8,823 bases of DNA from the NCBI GenBank assembly GCA_027067895.1, contig JAMOUY010000205.1, forward strand, positions 1-8,823, given 5' to 3'. A program made the translations under genes and the position numbers. The notes beneath the pieces were generated by a model, which saw nothing but the letters and a program-made list of their open reading frames with translations, searched no databases and was not told where the DNA came from. The DNA is from Acidobacteriota bacterium (GTDB lineage: Bacteria; Acidobacteriota; Holophagae; Thermotomaculales; Thermotomaculaceae). Of the stretch, positions 1 through 6,661 are shown piece by piece; positions within the stretch are counted from its first letter, which is position 1; every line of letters begins with the position of its first letter.

Positions 1-1
1 A

Positions 2-580
2 AACATTGTCGCCTTTGACACGGGGCCGGGAAATTACCTTTCCGATTTGGCGGTAAAAAGGCTTTTCGGTGAAAAACATACCTGCGATTTAAACGGAAAC
101 TTTGCAAAAAAGGGAAGGGTAAACAATTTGCTTCTTGAAAGAATTTTTGCCGACGAATATTTTGGCAAAATGCCGCCGAAATCCACGGGAAAAGAGTATT
201 TTGGAGAGGATTTTTTAAACTTTATACTTGAAGCGGGAAGGCACCTTGACTTTTACGATTTGTTTTCAACAATTTCCTATCTGACCCCGTATTCAATTGC
301 AAAGTCTATTGAAATGTTTGTTGAATATGAGGATTTGCCTGAAATTTTAATTGTTTCCGGCGGAGGCGTTAACAATGAGTTTTTTATGGAAAGTTTGAAG
401 AAACTTCTTCCCCATGTTGAGGTGGTAAACTCCGACAGCCTTGGGGTTTCTTCCGATTTCAAAGAGGCAATAGGCTTTGCAATTTTAGGGTTTAATACAC
501 TTAAAAGCATTCCCTCTTCAATCCCTTCCGTTACGGGATGCGCATTGCCGAGGATTCTTGGAAAAATAAGTTTGCCGTAA
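2..580 (+). CDS. anmK: Anhydro-N-acetylmuramic acid kinase, C-terminal half (partial, 5' end outside window)
   Basis: This is the last 192 residues of AnmK, which uses ATP to open and phosphorylate 1,6-anhydro-MurNAc to MurNAc-6-phosphate in cytosolic peptidoglycan recycling. The family is usually about 370 residues, so roughly half is visible. The reading frame is open to the left edge, so the true start lies outside; the TTG at 47 is an internal leucine codon. Visible family signatures are FDTGPGN at the edge (residues 5-11), PPKSTGKEYF in the middle, the glycine-rich VSGGGVNN nucleotide-binding segment of the ASKHA-type fold, then LGVSSDFKEAIGFAILG and the terminal IPSVTGC...LGKI block. 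The gene ends in TAA two bases before the stop of the convergent mqnA. Nothing looks broken. The assignment rests on several motifs in the right order, so confidence is high. Confidence 0.95.
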   Translation, partial: NIVAFDTGPGNYLSDLAVKRLFGEKHTCDLNGNFAKKGRVNNLLLERIFADEYFGKMPPKSTGKEYFGEDFLNFILEAGRHLDFYDLFSTISYLTPYSIAKSIEMFVEYEDLPEILIVSGGGVNNEFFMESLKKLLPHVEVVNSDSLGVSSDFKEAIGFAILGFNTLKSIPSSIPSVTGCALPRILGKISLP

Positions 581-598
581 GGTTAAACAAGTTTAACC
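581..598. terminator. Perfect 18-bp palindrome at the convergent anmK/mqnA junction (possible bidirectional terminator)
   Basis: The sequence is GGTTAAAC-AA-GTTTAACC: two perfect 8-bp arms around 2 bp. It begins directly after the anmK TAA and covers the last mqnA codons and its stop. A hairpin here would lie at the 3' end of both transcripts, as expected of a shared terminator. Against this, the stem is AT-rich, the loop is tight and neither side has an adjacent U-run. On the minus strand a TTATTTTT stretch occurs only about 15 nt further on. It could instead be a protein-binding site or chance. Confidence 0.4.
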
Positions 599-1410
599 GA
601 GTAGTTTTCGGGGATAAGTTTCATTTCCGCACAGTATTTGAGGAAAAGCATTAAACCTTTTTTCTCTTTTGAGGTAAATCTGTAATGCAGGTTTTCCTTA
701 AGGTATTTTTTTATCTGGTATTTTTTTAAGATTGATTTTTCGTTTATGCTGATTTTTTCAATGATTTCGTCAATTCTTTCTATTCCCTTTTCCCCCGCTT
801 TTCTAAACAACTCCGGGGAAAGGCCGCTGTCTTTTCTTACAAGCCACATTGCAAAGACAAAGGGAAGGCCTGTAAAGTGATTCCATTCAAGCGCCAAATC
901 CATCTTTATCAAAGACGGATTTTCCATACCGAAGATTAAAGCCCTGTCCCCTATTGCAAGAATTGCGTCGTATTTTCTGGATTTTAAAGCGGTTTCTATA
1001 TCAGTGTCGTAAAATGAGTAATCGCATTTTTTGTTTTTCCATTTTTTCATAAGGATTTTTATTAAGGCGTTTGACGTGCCTGAATTAGGGTCAAGGCCTA
1101 TTGTTTCAATTTCTTCAATTTCCTTTTCCGAAAAGAGTAAAACGCTTTCCACGCTTGAATGCGATGCTATGCACACCCCGTCAACGACAAAGGTCTCGGG
1201 CACGGTTGCGATTGCGATTGAGGAAACAATGCCTGCGTCCGCCTCTTTGTTTTTCAGTTTTTCTATACATTCGGACGGGAAATTGTGGGTTATGTCATAA
1301 TTTTTTTCTTCTGAATTTTCAATAAAATAGGTTAACGGCACGGCGTTTATGAACGGAATGAGGGAAATAACGGGGTTACGCTTTTTTGAATTCAATGCAG
1401 AATTCCGCAC
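583..1410 (-). CDS. mqnA: Chorismate dehydratase MqnA, futalosine menaquinone pathway
   Basis: A 275-residue protein of the MqnA family, cytosolic enzymes that dehydrate chorismate to 3-[(1-carboxyvinyl)oxy]benzoate, the first committed step of the futalosine route to menaquinone. Family features seen are PFINAVPLTY (residues 19-28, matching the usual YLNxxPL), DAGIVSSI (58-65), SVESVLLFS (86-94), LDPNSGTSNALIKIL (106-120), AIGDRAL (152-158) and DLALEW..TGLPFVFAMW (171-189). This is the two-lobed periplasmic-binding-protein-like fold; there is no signal peptide. The start is GTG, preceded by GGAGG with 5-nt spacing, which gives a 35-bp overlap with the kinase gene upstream. That start adds about ten residues before the usual family N-terminus, and a TTG at 1395 is a weaker alternative without a visible SD. 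No other mqn genes are in the window. The related MqnD is less likely given these motifs. Confidence 0.92.
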   Translation of the reverse strand: MRNSALNSKKRNPVISLIPFINAVPLTYFIENSEEKNYDITHNFPSECIEKLKNKEADAGIVSSIAIATVPETFVVDGVCIASHSSVESVLLFSEKEIEEIETIGLDPNSGTSNALIKILMKKWKNKKCDYSFYDTDIETALKSRKYDAILAIGDRALIFGMENPSLIKMDLALEWNHFTGLPFVFAMWLVRKDSGLSPELFRKAGEKGIERIDEIIEKISINEKSILKKYQIKKYLKENLHYRFTSKEKKGLMLFLKYCAEMKLIPENYSVKLV

Positions 1411-3514
1411 CTTTTCCTCCGGGATTTGTCACGTAAATATCCCCTCCCATTTTTGCCATTATTCTTTTTGCAAGGTGTAAACTTAATCCCAGTCCCCTTT
1501 GGTGGTGTTCAAGTTTTTCAATTAGTTTGAATCTGTCAAAAATTATATCAATTTCTTCCGGTTTTATCCCCGGTCCTGAATCTGCTATGTAGAGTTTTAC
1601 CTTCTTGCCGTCTTCGGAAGAATAAATGTTAATTAGTTCGTTGTTGGGACTGTATTTTATGGCATTTTCCAAAACATAGTAGATAACTTTTCCCGCCTGC
1701 TGGTTGTCAATTTCGGTCAGGGTGTCTTTAACGTTTATTTCAACCTTGATTTTCTTTTTCTTTATTTCTTCTTCAAGGCGGTGGATTTGTTCCATTAGAA
1801 GCGCTTTTAGCGGATATGGCTGGATTATCAATTCAAGTCGGCTGTTTTCAATATTTACCGTGTCCATAACTTTTTCAATTATTGACGAAAGGTATTCTCC
1901 CTCTTTGTGAATTACTTTTGCAAATTTCTTTAATTCTTCCGGGTCTGTAACATAGCCGTCCGCAATTGATTCCGCATAGGTTATGATTGATGTTAACGGG
2001 GTTTTTAATTCGTGGGACATTAATCCCATAAAGTCGTCTTTGAGTTTGTCTATTGTTCTCAATTGGCTGAGCAGTTCTTCAAGTTGTTTGTTTTTCAATT
2101 CAAGTTCTTGCGTTCTTTCCGCAACTTTGTTTTCCAATTCCTTGTTTATGTTGGCTATATAATCCATTTTTTCTTTTAACTGCCGGTTTAACTCGCTCAC
2201 AGTATTGTATAGTCTTGCGTTTTCTATTGCTATTGAGATAAAGTTTGCCATTATGTTGAAAAAATGCAGGGTTGATTCTTCAATGGACATTTCTTCAAAA
2301 AGGTAAAGGTTGATTAATCCTATTTTTTTTCTCATTTTCTTTAACGGCAAAGATACGCTTCCCTCAACAAGCGGGTGATATTTTTTTAAAAGTTTGTAAA
2401 TTTCGGAATTTTTTGTTTTTGAAACAATAACGATTTTGTTTTGATTATAAACCTGAATATGCAGGTTGTTTCCGGTTTCGTTCGCTATCTCTGAAAAGTA
2501 ATCTTCCGTAATGTTGTCTATGAATTTTTCTTGAAGGTTTCCGTTTTTGTCTTCAAGAAGTATGGATAATCCCATTTTGCCCGATAGTTTGAGAGATTCA
2601 GCCGCAAGTTTGAATATTTTGTCCAAGTCAAGTTCGGATACAATGGTTTGTCCGAGTTTACTTGCTGAAATTAACTGTTTTACTTTGTGTTCAAGTTTTG
2701 CTTTTGTTTCGTCAAGTTCGTTGTAAAGTTCGGTTAATTCCATATTTGTTTGGACTGCCTGCCTGATTAATTCGTCTTCCGATTCGTCTTTGCTTGATGA
2801 TGGGAAAACTATGTTTAATCCGTCGCTTTCAGATTTTTTTGTGGTTTCTTCCGCTTCTTCTTTGTCTGTAAAAATTGTTCTTAGATACGACATAAATTCG
2901 TTTTCAAAATTCGGGGGGACGGTGAGTTTTTTGCTTTTTACAAGGTTTGTGATAACTTTTTTGGATATCTCAAAAAAAGCGTCCAAAACGCCTGTTCCTT
3001 TTATGGCTATTGTGGGAAAGTCAATCCAGTTTTTTATGTTAAATTGTTTTTTGCACTCGGAAAGTGGAAGAATGTTTTTTAAGTCCCTTTTGTTGTACTG
3101 CATTACTATTGGGATTGTATTTATGTCAAAGTTATAAAATTTCAAGTTTTCAGCCAAATCTCTTAAACTTTCCTGATTGTCTTTGATTAAATCGCTTTGG
3201 GAATCAACGACAAATACAATTCCGTCTGTCGCTGCCAAAACCGCCCTTCTTGTTGAGGCATATTTTACCTGTCCCGGCACTGTGTAAAGTTTGATTTTCA
3301 CTTTGTAATTGTTGAGTGAAGGAATGGTTATGGGAAGGAAGTCAAAGAATAATGTTCTGTCTTCTTCGGTTTTTACAGAGTAGAGTTTTGCGCCGGATTT
3401 ATTTTTAATTCTGGAATGGATATGTTGAAGGGAAGTGGTTTTCCCGCTTAAAGCCATTCCGTAATAGACGATTTTTATCAGTATCTCTTTTTTTGCAAAA
3501 CTAATCTGTACCAT
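1376..3514 (-). CDS. MglA-like small GTPase fused to GAF-like region and soluble histidine kinase
   Basis: A 712-residue fusion with no membrane segments. Residues 1-195 are an MglA/Ras-like GTPase: P-loop GMALSGKT (19-26), RTLFFDFLP (53-61), switch TVPGQ (78-82), NKRD (141-144) and IKGTGV (171-176). Arg53 and Gln82, the catalytic residues of MglA, are both kept, and the alignment to MglA runs from residue 1, which supports this ATG. Then come an acidic low-complexity linker (about 216-250), a coiled coil (about 255-285), a probable GAF domain (about 285-435) and a second coiled coil (440-495). A complete kinase core follows: HisKA with His501 in SHELKTP, N-box Asn617, DSGPGI (645-650), IFDRF (658-662) and RGLGLSL (673-679). 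No receiver domain or response regulator is adjacent. The product is probably an autophosphorylating kinase controlled by GTP state or a GAF ligand (inference). The gene has its own promoter and overlaps mqnA by 35 bp. The GAF call is the least certain part. Confidence 0.93.
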   Translation of the reverse strand: MVQISFAKKEILIKIVYYGMALSGKTTSLQHIHSRIKNKSGAKLYSVKTEEDRTLFFDFLPITIPSLNNYKVKIKLYTVPGQVKYASTRRAVLAATDGIVFVVDSQSDLIKDNQESLRDLAENLKFYNFDINTIPIVMQYNKRDLKNILPLSECKKQFNIKNWIDFPTIAIKGTGVLDAFFEISKKVITNLVKSKKLTVPPNFENEFMSYLRTIFTDKEEAEETTKKSESDGLNIVFPSSSKDESEDELIRQAVQTNMELTELYNELDETKAKLEHKVKQLISASKLGQTIVSELDLDKIFKLAAESLKLSGKMGLSILLEDKNGNLQEKFIDNITEDYFSEIANETGNNLHIQVYNQNKIVIVSKTKNSEIYKLLKKYHPLVEGSVSLPLKKMRKKIGLINLYLFEEMSIEESTLHFFNIMANFISIAIENARLYNTVSELNRQLKEKMDYIANINKELENKVAERTQELELKNKQLEELLSQLRTIDKLKDDFMGLMSHELKTPLTSIITYAESIADGYVTDPEELKKFAKVIHKEGEYLSSIIEKVMDTVNIENSRLELIIQPYPLKALLMEQIHRLEEEIKKKKIKVEINVKDTLTEIDNQQAGKVIYYVLENAIKYSPNNELINIYSSEDGKKVKLYIADSGPGIKPEEIDIIFDRFKLIEKLEHHQRGLGLSLHLAKRIMAKMGGDIYVTNPGGKGAEFCIEFKKA
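1416..1420 (-). promoter_or_regulatory. Shine-Dalgarno GGAGG supporting the overlapping mqnA GTG start
   Basis: On the minus strand the sequence reads GGAGG-AAAAG-GTG, a perfect SD core 5 nt before the GTG at 1410. It lies inside the kinase gene and favours mqnA translation starting before the kinase stop (coupling). Caution: the same bases encode Gly-Gly-Lys near the kinase C-terminus, a common end for the ATPase fold, so the match may be partly incidental. Confidence 0.6.
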
Positions 3515-3520
3515 AAATTA

Positions 3521-3549
3521 ATGATATGTTTTTCTTTGAATTGTGTCAA
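3521..3549 (-). promoter_or_regulatory. Sigma70-type promoter for the GTPase-kinase gene, predicted leaderless transcript
   Basis: On the minus strand the -35 is TTGACA (3549-3544, perfect), the spacer is 17 bp (3543-3527) and the -10 is TATCAT (3526-3521, five of six). Only six bases (3520-3515) separate the -10 from the ATG at 3514, so the expected transcription start is the A of the start codon. No Shine-Dalgarno-like sequence precedes that ATG. A leaderless mRNA is therefore predicted for the kinase gene. Confidence 0.75.
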
Positions 3550-3561
3550 GGTATGAGACAC
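3543..3561. repeat. Short inverted repeat overlapping the -35 box (candidate operator)
   Basis: On the minus strand, GTGTC and GACAC are separated by 9 nt. The second arm overlaps the TTGACA -35 element and the first arm lies just after the permease stop codon. The position would suit a regulator that blocks RNA polymerase, but 5-bp arms are weak evidence. No T-run follows, so it is not a convincing terminator for the efflux operon. Confidence 0.25.
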
Positions 3562-3562
3562 T

Positions 3563-6500
3563 TTAATCTTCAAAAATAAGATATAAAGACGGAATTAGTA
3601 TAAGCGTAATTCCAGTTGCAAACATAACACCGAAGCCGAGACTGATAGCCATAGGGATTAGGAATTTTGCCTGAACGGATTTTTCAAAAATCATTGGCAT
3701 AAGTCCGCCGAATGTTGTAATTGAGGTTAAAATTACAGGCCTGAATCTCTTTCTGCACGCCTCAATTGCAAGGTCGGTTTTGGTTGAATTCGGTTTTTCT
3801 TTTTTAAATTGATAGATTGCGTCTATAAGGACAAGGCTGTCGTTTACCAAAACTCCCGTTAACGCAACAATGCCGAAGAAACTTAAAAGGCTTAAATCGT
3901 ATCCTAAAAGCACGTGTCCCCAAATAGCGCCTATTATTCCGAAGGGAATGGCTGTCATTATAACTATCGGAATTTTGAATGAATTAAAAGGAATTGCAAG
4001 AAGAATATAAATTAAAAGAAGCGCAATCCAAAATCCCGTTATCATGCTTTTCATTGAGTCTCTTTTTTCTTTACTCTGTCCTTCAAAAGAGTATGACAGT
4101 CCGGGATAGTTTTCTTTTAATTCTTTCAAGTATCCGTTTTTCAGTTTGTTGAGAATTTTATCGGTATCGGCTATTTTTTCGTTTACGTCTGCCATTACGT
4201 TTACGACTCTTCTTCTGTTTGCCCTTGTGATTACAGAGTATGAGGGGGATATTTCCCATGTTGCTATGTTTTTCAAGGGCGCTAACGAGCCGTTTGGCGC
4301 TTTTACTTTCATATTTTCAAGAAAATATACCGAGTTTCTCTCTTTTTCGGGAAACCTTACCATAACCCTTACGTCGTCTTTGCCCCTCTGAATTCTCACC
4401 GCTTCAAGCCCGTAAAAGGCGCCTCTTACCTCTTCTCCCAAAGAAGCGACGTTGAAGCCCAAAACTTTTCCCATTTCCGTCAGTTTCAGTTTTATTTCAA
4501 GTTTGCCGCCTTGCAAATTGTCTTTTATGTCGTAAACCCCTTTGAATTCCCGCAATTTGTTTTCAAGGTTTTTGGTAAGTTTTTTCAAAAGGTTGAAATC
4601 GTCCGCCGAAAGTTGGATATTTATCGGATTCCCAGCGCTAAACAGGGAAGCGGTAAAACTTATGCTTTCCACTCCCGGCACTTCTCCGGTTTTTTTTCGC
4701 CACATTTTTGCTATTTTGTTGCTGTCCAAGTTCCTTTTGTCGGATTTTTCAAGTTCAAGGGTTATTTCTCCCACGTTTGAAGAAAATTGGTTTGCGTCCG
4801 CCGATGTGTTGTGCCTGTTTGAGTATGGCTGCGAACCTATTGTCGTTACAATGTGTTTTACAATTTTTTTCCCGAATTTTTTATTGATTTCTTTTTCAAG
4901 TTCAAAAGCCTTGTTTCTCACAAAGTTTACCGCTTTTTCTGTTTCAACCGCACTTGCCCCTTCCGGCAGTTTTATGGCGCACACTACTTGGTCTGAATCA
5001 ACTTTCGGAAAAAACAAAAATTTCAAATGGCCGGAAGCGAAAAACCCAAGTGTTGTGAAAAGCATGAAAATTCCTATTGCAACCGTTATCCATTTGTTTT
5101 TCAAAGCGGTTTTAAGAAGTTTTAAATAATAATTTTCCACAAAGTAATCAAGTTTTTTGTTGAAATAGTTGGGAAGTAGATGAAATAATTTTGACTTTCT
5201 CTCTTTTATTCCGGCAAGATGGGAAGGCAGTATAAATAGTGCCTCAACAAGTGAAATTGTTAAAACCGAAATTACCACCGCTGGAATTGCAAACATAAAT
5301 TTTCCGAAAACTCCTTGAATGTTTAAAAGGGGATAGAATGCGGCTATTGTTGTGGCAACGGATAGAAAAACAGGCAAAGCCATTTCCATTGTCCCGTCAA
5401 TTGCCGCTTTGACGCGGGGTATCCCTCTTTCAATTTTGTAAAAAATGTGTTCGCCTATTACGATTGCGTCGTCAACTACAATTCCGAGACAGATAATAAA
5501 GGCAAACAGGGAAATCATATTTATTGAAACTCCGAAAAAGGGAAGAACAATGAATGCACCCAAAAAAGAAACCGGAATTCCCGCCGCAACCCAGAATGCA
5601 AGCCTTATTTCAAGAAACATTGCGAGAATAAGCAAAACCAGAAACAGTCCGTACTTTGCGTTTTTCAAAAGAAGGTCAAGCCTGCTTCTGAGTATGTCCG
5701 CCATGTTGCCGAGTATTACTGCGTGTATGCCGTTGGGAAGATGGGATTTTTCGTTTTTCAAATACTGTTTCACCGTTTTTTCAATTTCAAGTGCAGACTG
5801 ATTTCCTATTCTGAAAACTTCAATAACAGCGGTGTTGTATCCGTCAAGGGTAACCTTGCTGTCAACGTCTTCAAATCCGTCAACGATTTCGGCAATATCC
5901 GACAGAGTGACTATGTTTCCGTTTGGGTTGTTTATTATAGGAATGTCGGCAAAGTCTTTTGCGTGATATTTCAATCCCTTTGTCCTTACAAGAATTTCCC
6001 TTTCCTTTGTTTTTATTCTTCCCGCAGGTATGTCGGTGCAGTTTGCCCTGACTATTGAGGCTATTTCTTTTAAACTCAGACGGTATTTTTCAAGCATAAA
6101 TTCGGGGACGTTTATGGAAATTTCATAAGGTTTTGTGGCTGTTATTTGAACGAGAGAGATGTTTTTAAACGAGGTTAAGTCGTCCCTTATTTTTTCCGCA
6201 ATTCTTTTTATGTCTTTTTCGTCCGCATTGCCGTAAATTAAAACCTTTAAAACCTCTGTCCTTCTTGAAACTTCGGTTATTATGGGTTTGTCAATTTCCT
6301 GAGGGAAGTTTGTTATTCTGTCAACCGCGTTTTTGACTTCGTCAAGTACTTTTCTTGAATCGTATCCTTTTTGGATTTCAACCAAAACGGTGCCCATTCC
6401 TTCCCTTGCGGTTGAGGTTATCTTTTTTATTCCGTCAATGCCTGCAATTTCTTCTTCAATTCGCGCGCAGATGCTTTCCTCAACGTCTTTCGGGGTTGCG

Positions 6501-6661
6501 CCTCTGTAAGGCACCGTTATGCTTATCATATCCATGCTGTAATACGGAAAAACCTCAACCTTGGCATTTTTCATGTTTATAAAGCCGTAAAAGAGAATGA
6601 AAAGCAAAAGAAGGTTTGCGGTAACGTGATTTTTAACCGTCCAAGCAATGATTTTTCTCAT
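3563..6661 (-). CDS. RND-family efflux permease (AcrB/HAE-like), inner-membrane pump
   Basis: A full-length 1032-residue proton-driven RND pump, the inner-membrane motor of a tripartite exporter. It shows the duplicated RND layout: TM1 (about 12-30), a large periplasmic domain (to about 335), TM2-6 (337-480), TM7 (about 524-543), a second periplasmic domain, and TM8-12 (874-1029). TM4 carries the proton-relay pair Asp397-Asp398 in GIVVDDAIVI. TM11 keeps Arg972 and Thr979, aligning with AcrB Arg971 and Thr978. TM10 reads GVLVNDSLVL, so the position of AcrB Lys940 is Asn and the next residue is Asp, a pattern found in some RND subgroups other than AcrB. The start ATG overlaps the adaptor stop in ATGA and follows AAGGA at 6668-6672 with 6-nt spacing. 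The substrate cannot be read from the sequence. A heavy-metal exporter seems less likely than a drug, detergent or lipid-like substrate, but this is not settled. Confidence 0.95.
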   Translation of the reverse strand: MRKIIAWTVKNHVTANLLLLFILFYGFINMKNAKVEVFPYYSMDMISITVPYRGATPKDVEESICARIEEEIAGIDGIKKITSTAREGMGTVLVEIQKGYDSRKVLDEVKNAVDRITNFPQEIDKPIITEVSRRTEVLKVLIYGNADEKDIKRIAEKIRDDLTSFKNISLVQITATKPYEISINVPEFMLEKYRLSLKEIASIVRANCTDIPAGRIKTKEREILVRTKGLKYHAKDFADIPIINNPNGNIVTLSDIAEIVDGFEDVDSKVTLDGYNTAVIEVFRIGNQSALEIEKTVKQYLKNEKSHLPNGIHAVILGNMADILRSRLDLLLKNAKYGLFLVLLILAMFLEIRLAFWVAAGIPVSFLGAFIVLPFFGVSINMISLFAFIICLGIVVDDAIVIGEHIFYKIERGIPRVKAAIDGTMEMALPVFLSVATTIAAFYPLLNIQGVFGKFMFAIPAVVISVLTISLVEALFILPSHLAGIKERKSKLFHLLPNYFNKKLDYFVENYYLKLLKTALKNKWITVAIGIFMLFTTLGFFASGHLKFLFFPKVDSDQVVCAIKLPEGASAVETEKAVNFVRNKAFELEKEINKKFGKKIVKHIVTTIGSQPYSNRHNTSADANQFSSNVGEITLELEKSDKRNLDSNKIAKMWRKKTGEVPGVESISFTASLFSAGNPINIQLSADDFNLLKKLTKNLENKLREFKGVYDIKDNLQGGKLEIKLKLTEMGKVLGFNVASLGEEVRGAFYGLEAVRIQRGKDDVRVMVRFPEKERNSVYFLENMKVKAPNGSLAPLKNIATWEISPSYSVITRANRRRVVNVMADVNEKIADTDKILNKLKNGYLKELKENYPGLSYSFEGQSKEKRDSMKSMITGFWIALLLIYILLAIPFNSFKIPIVIMTAIPFGIIGAIWGHVLLGYDLSLLSFFGIVALTGVLVNDSLVLIDAIYQFKKEKPNSTKTDLAIEACRKRFRPVILTSITTFGGLMPMIFEKSVQAKFLIPMAISLGFGVMFATGITLILIPSLYLIFED

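Noticed and set aside
2323..2330. Run of eight T (poly-A in the kinase coding strand), possible phase-variation tract
   Set aside because: Runs of seven or eight occur in several genes here, as expected from Lys-rich, AT-rich coding. The frame is intact and no alternative frame is favoured.
2790..3137. A 115-codon plus-strand open frame inside the kinase gene
   Set aside because: Antisense to the well-supported GTPase region and linker, with no family resemblance, so it is a shadow frame.
3543..3561. Rho-independent terminator after the permease gene
   Set aside because: The stem is only 5 bp with a 9-nt loop and is not followed by a T-run, so read-through into the kinase gene remains possible.
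4542..5129. A 195-codon plus-strand open frame inside the permease gene
   Set aside because: It lies wholly antisense to a clear RND permease, is rich in Ser/Phe as expected from reading K/E-rich coding DNA backwards, and shows no recognisable domain.
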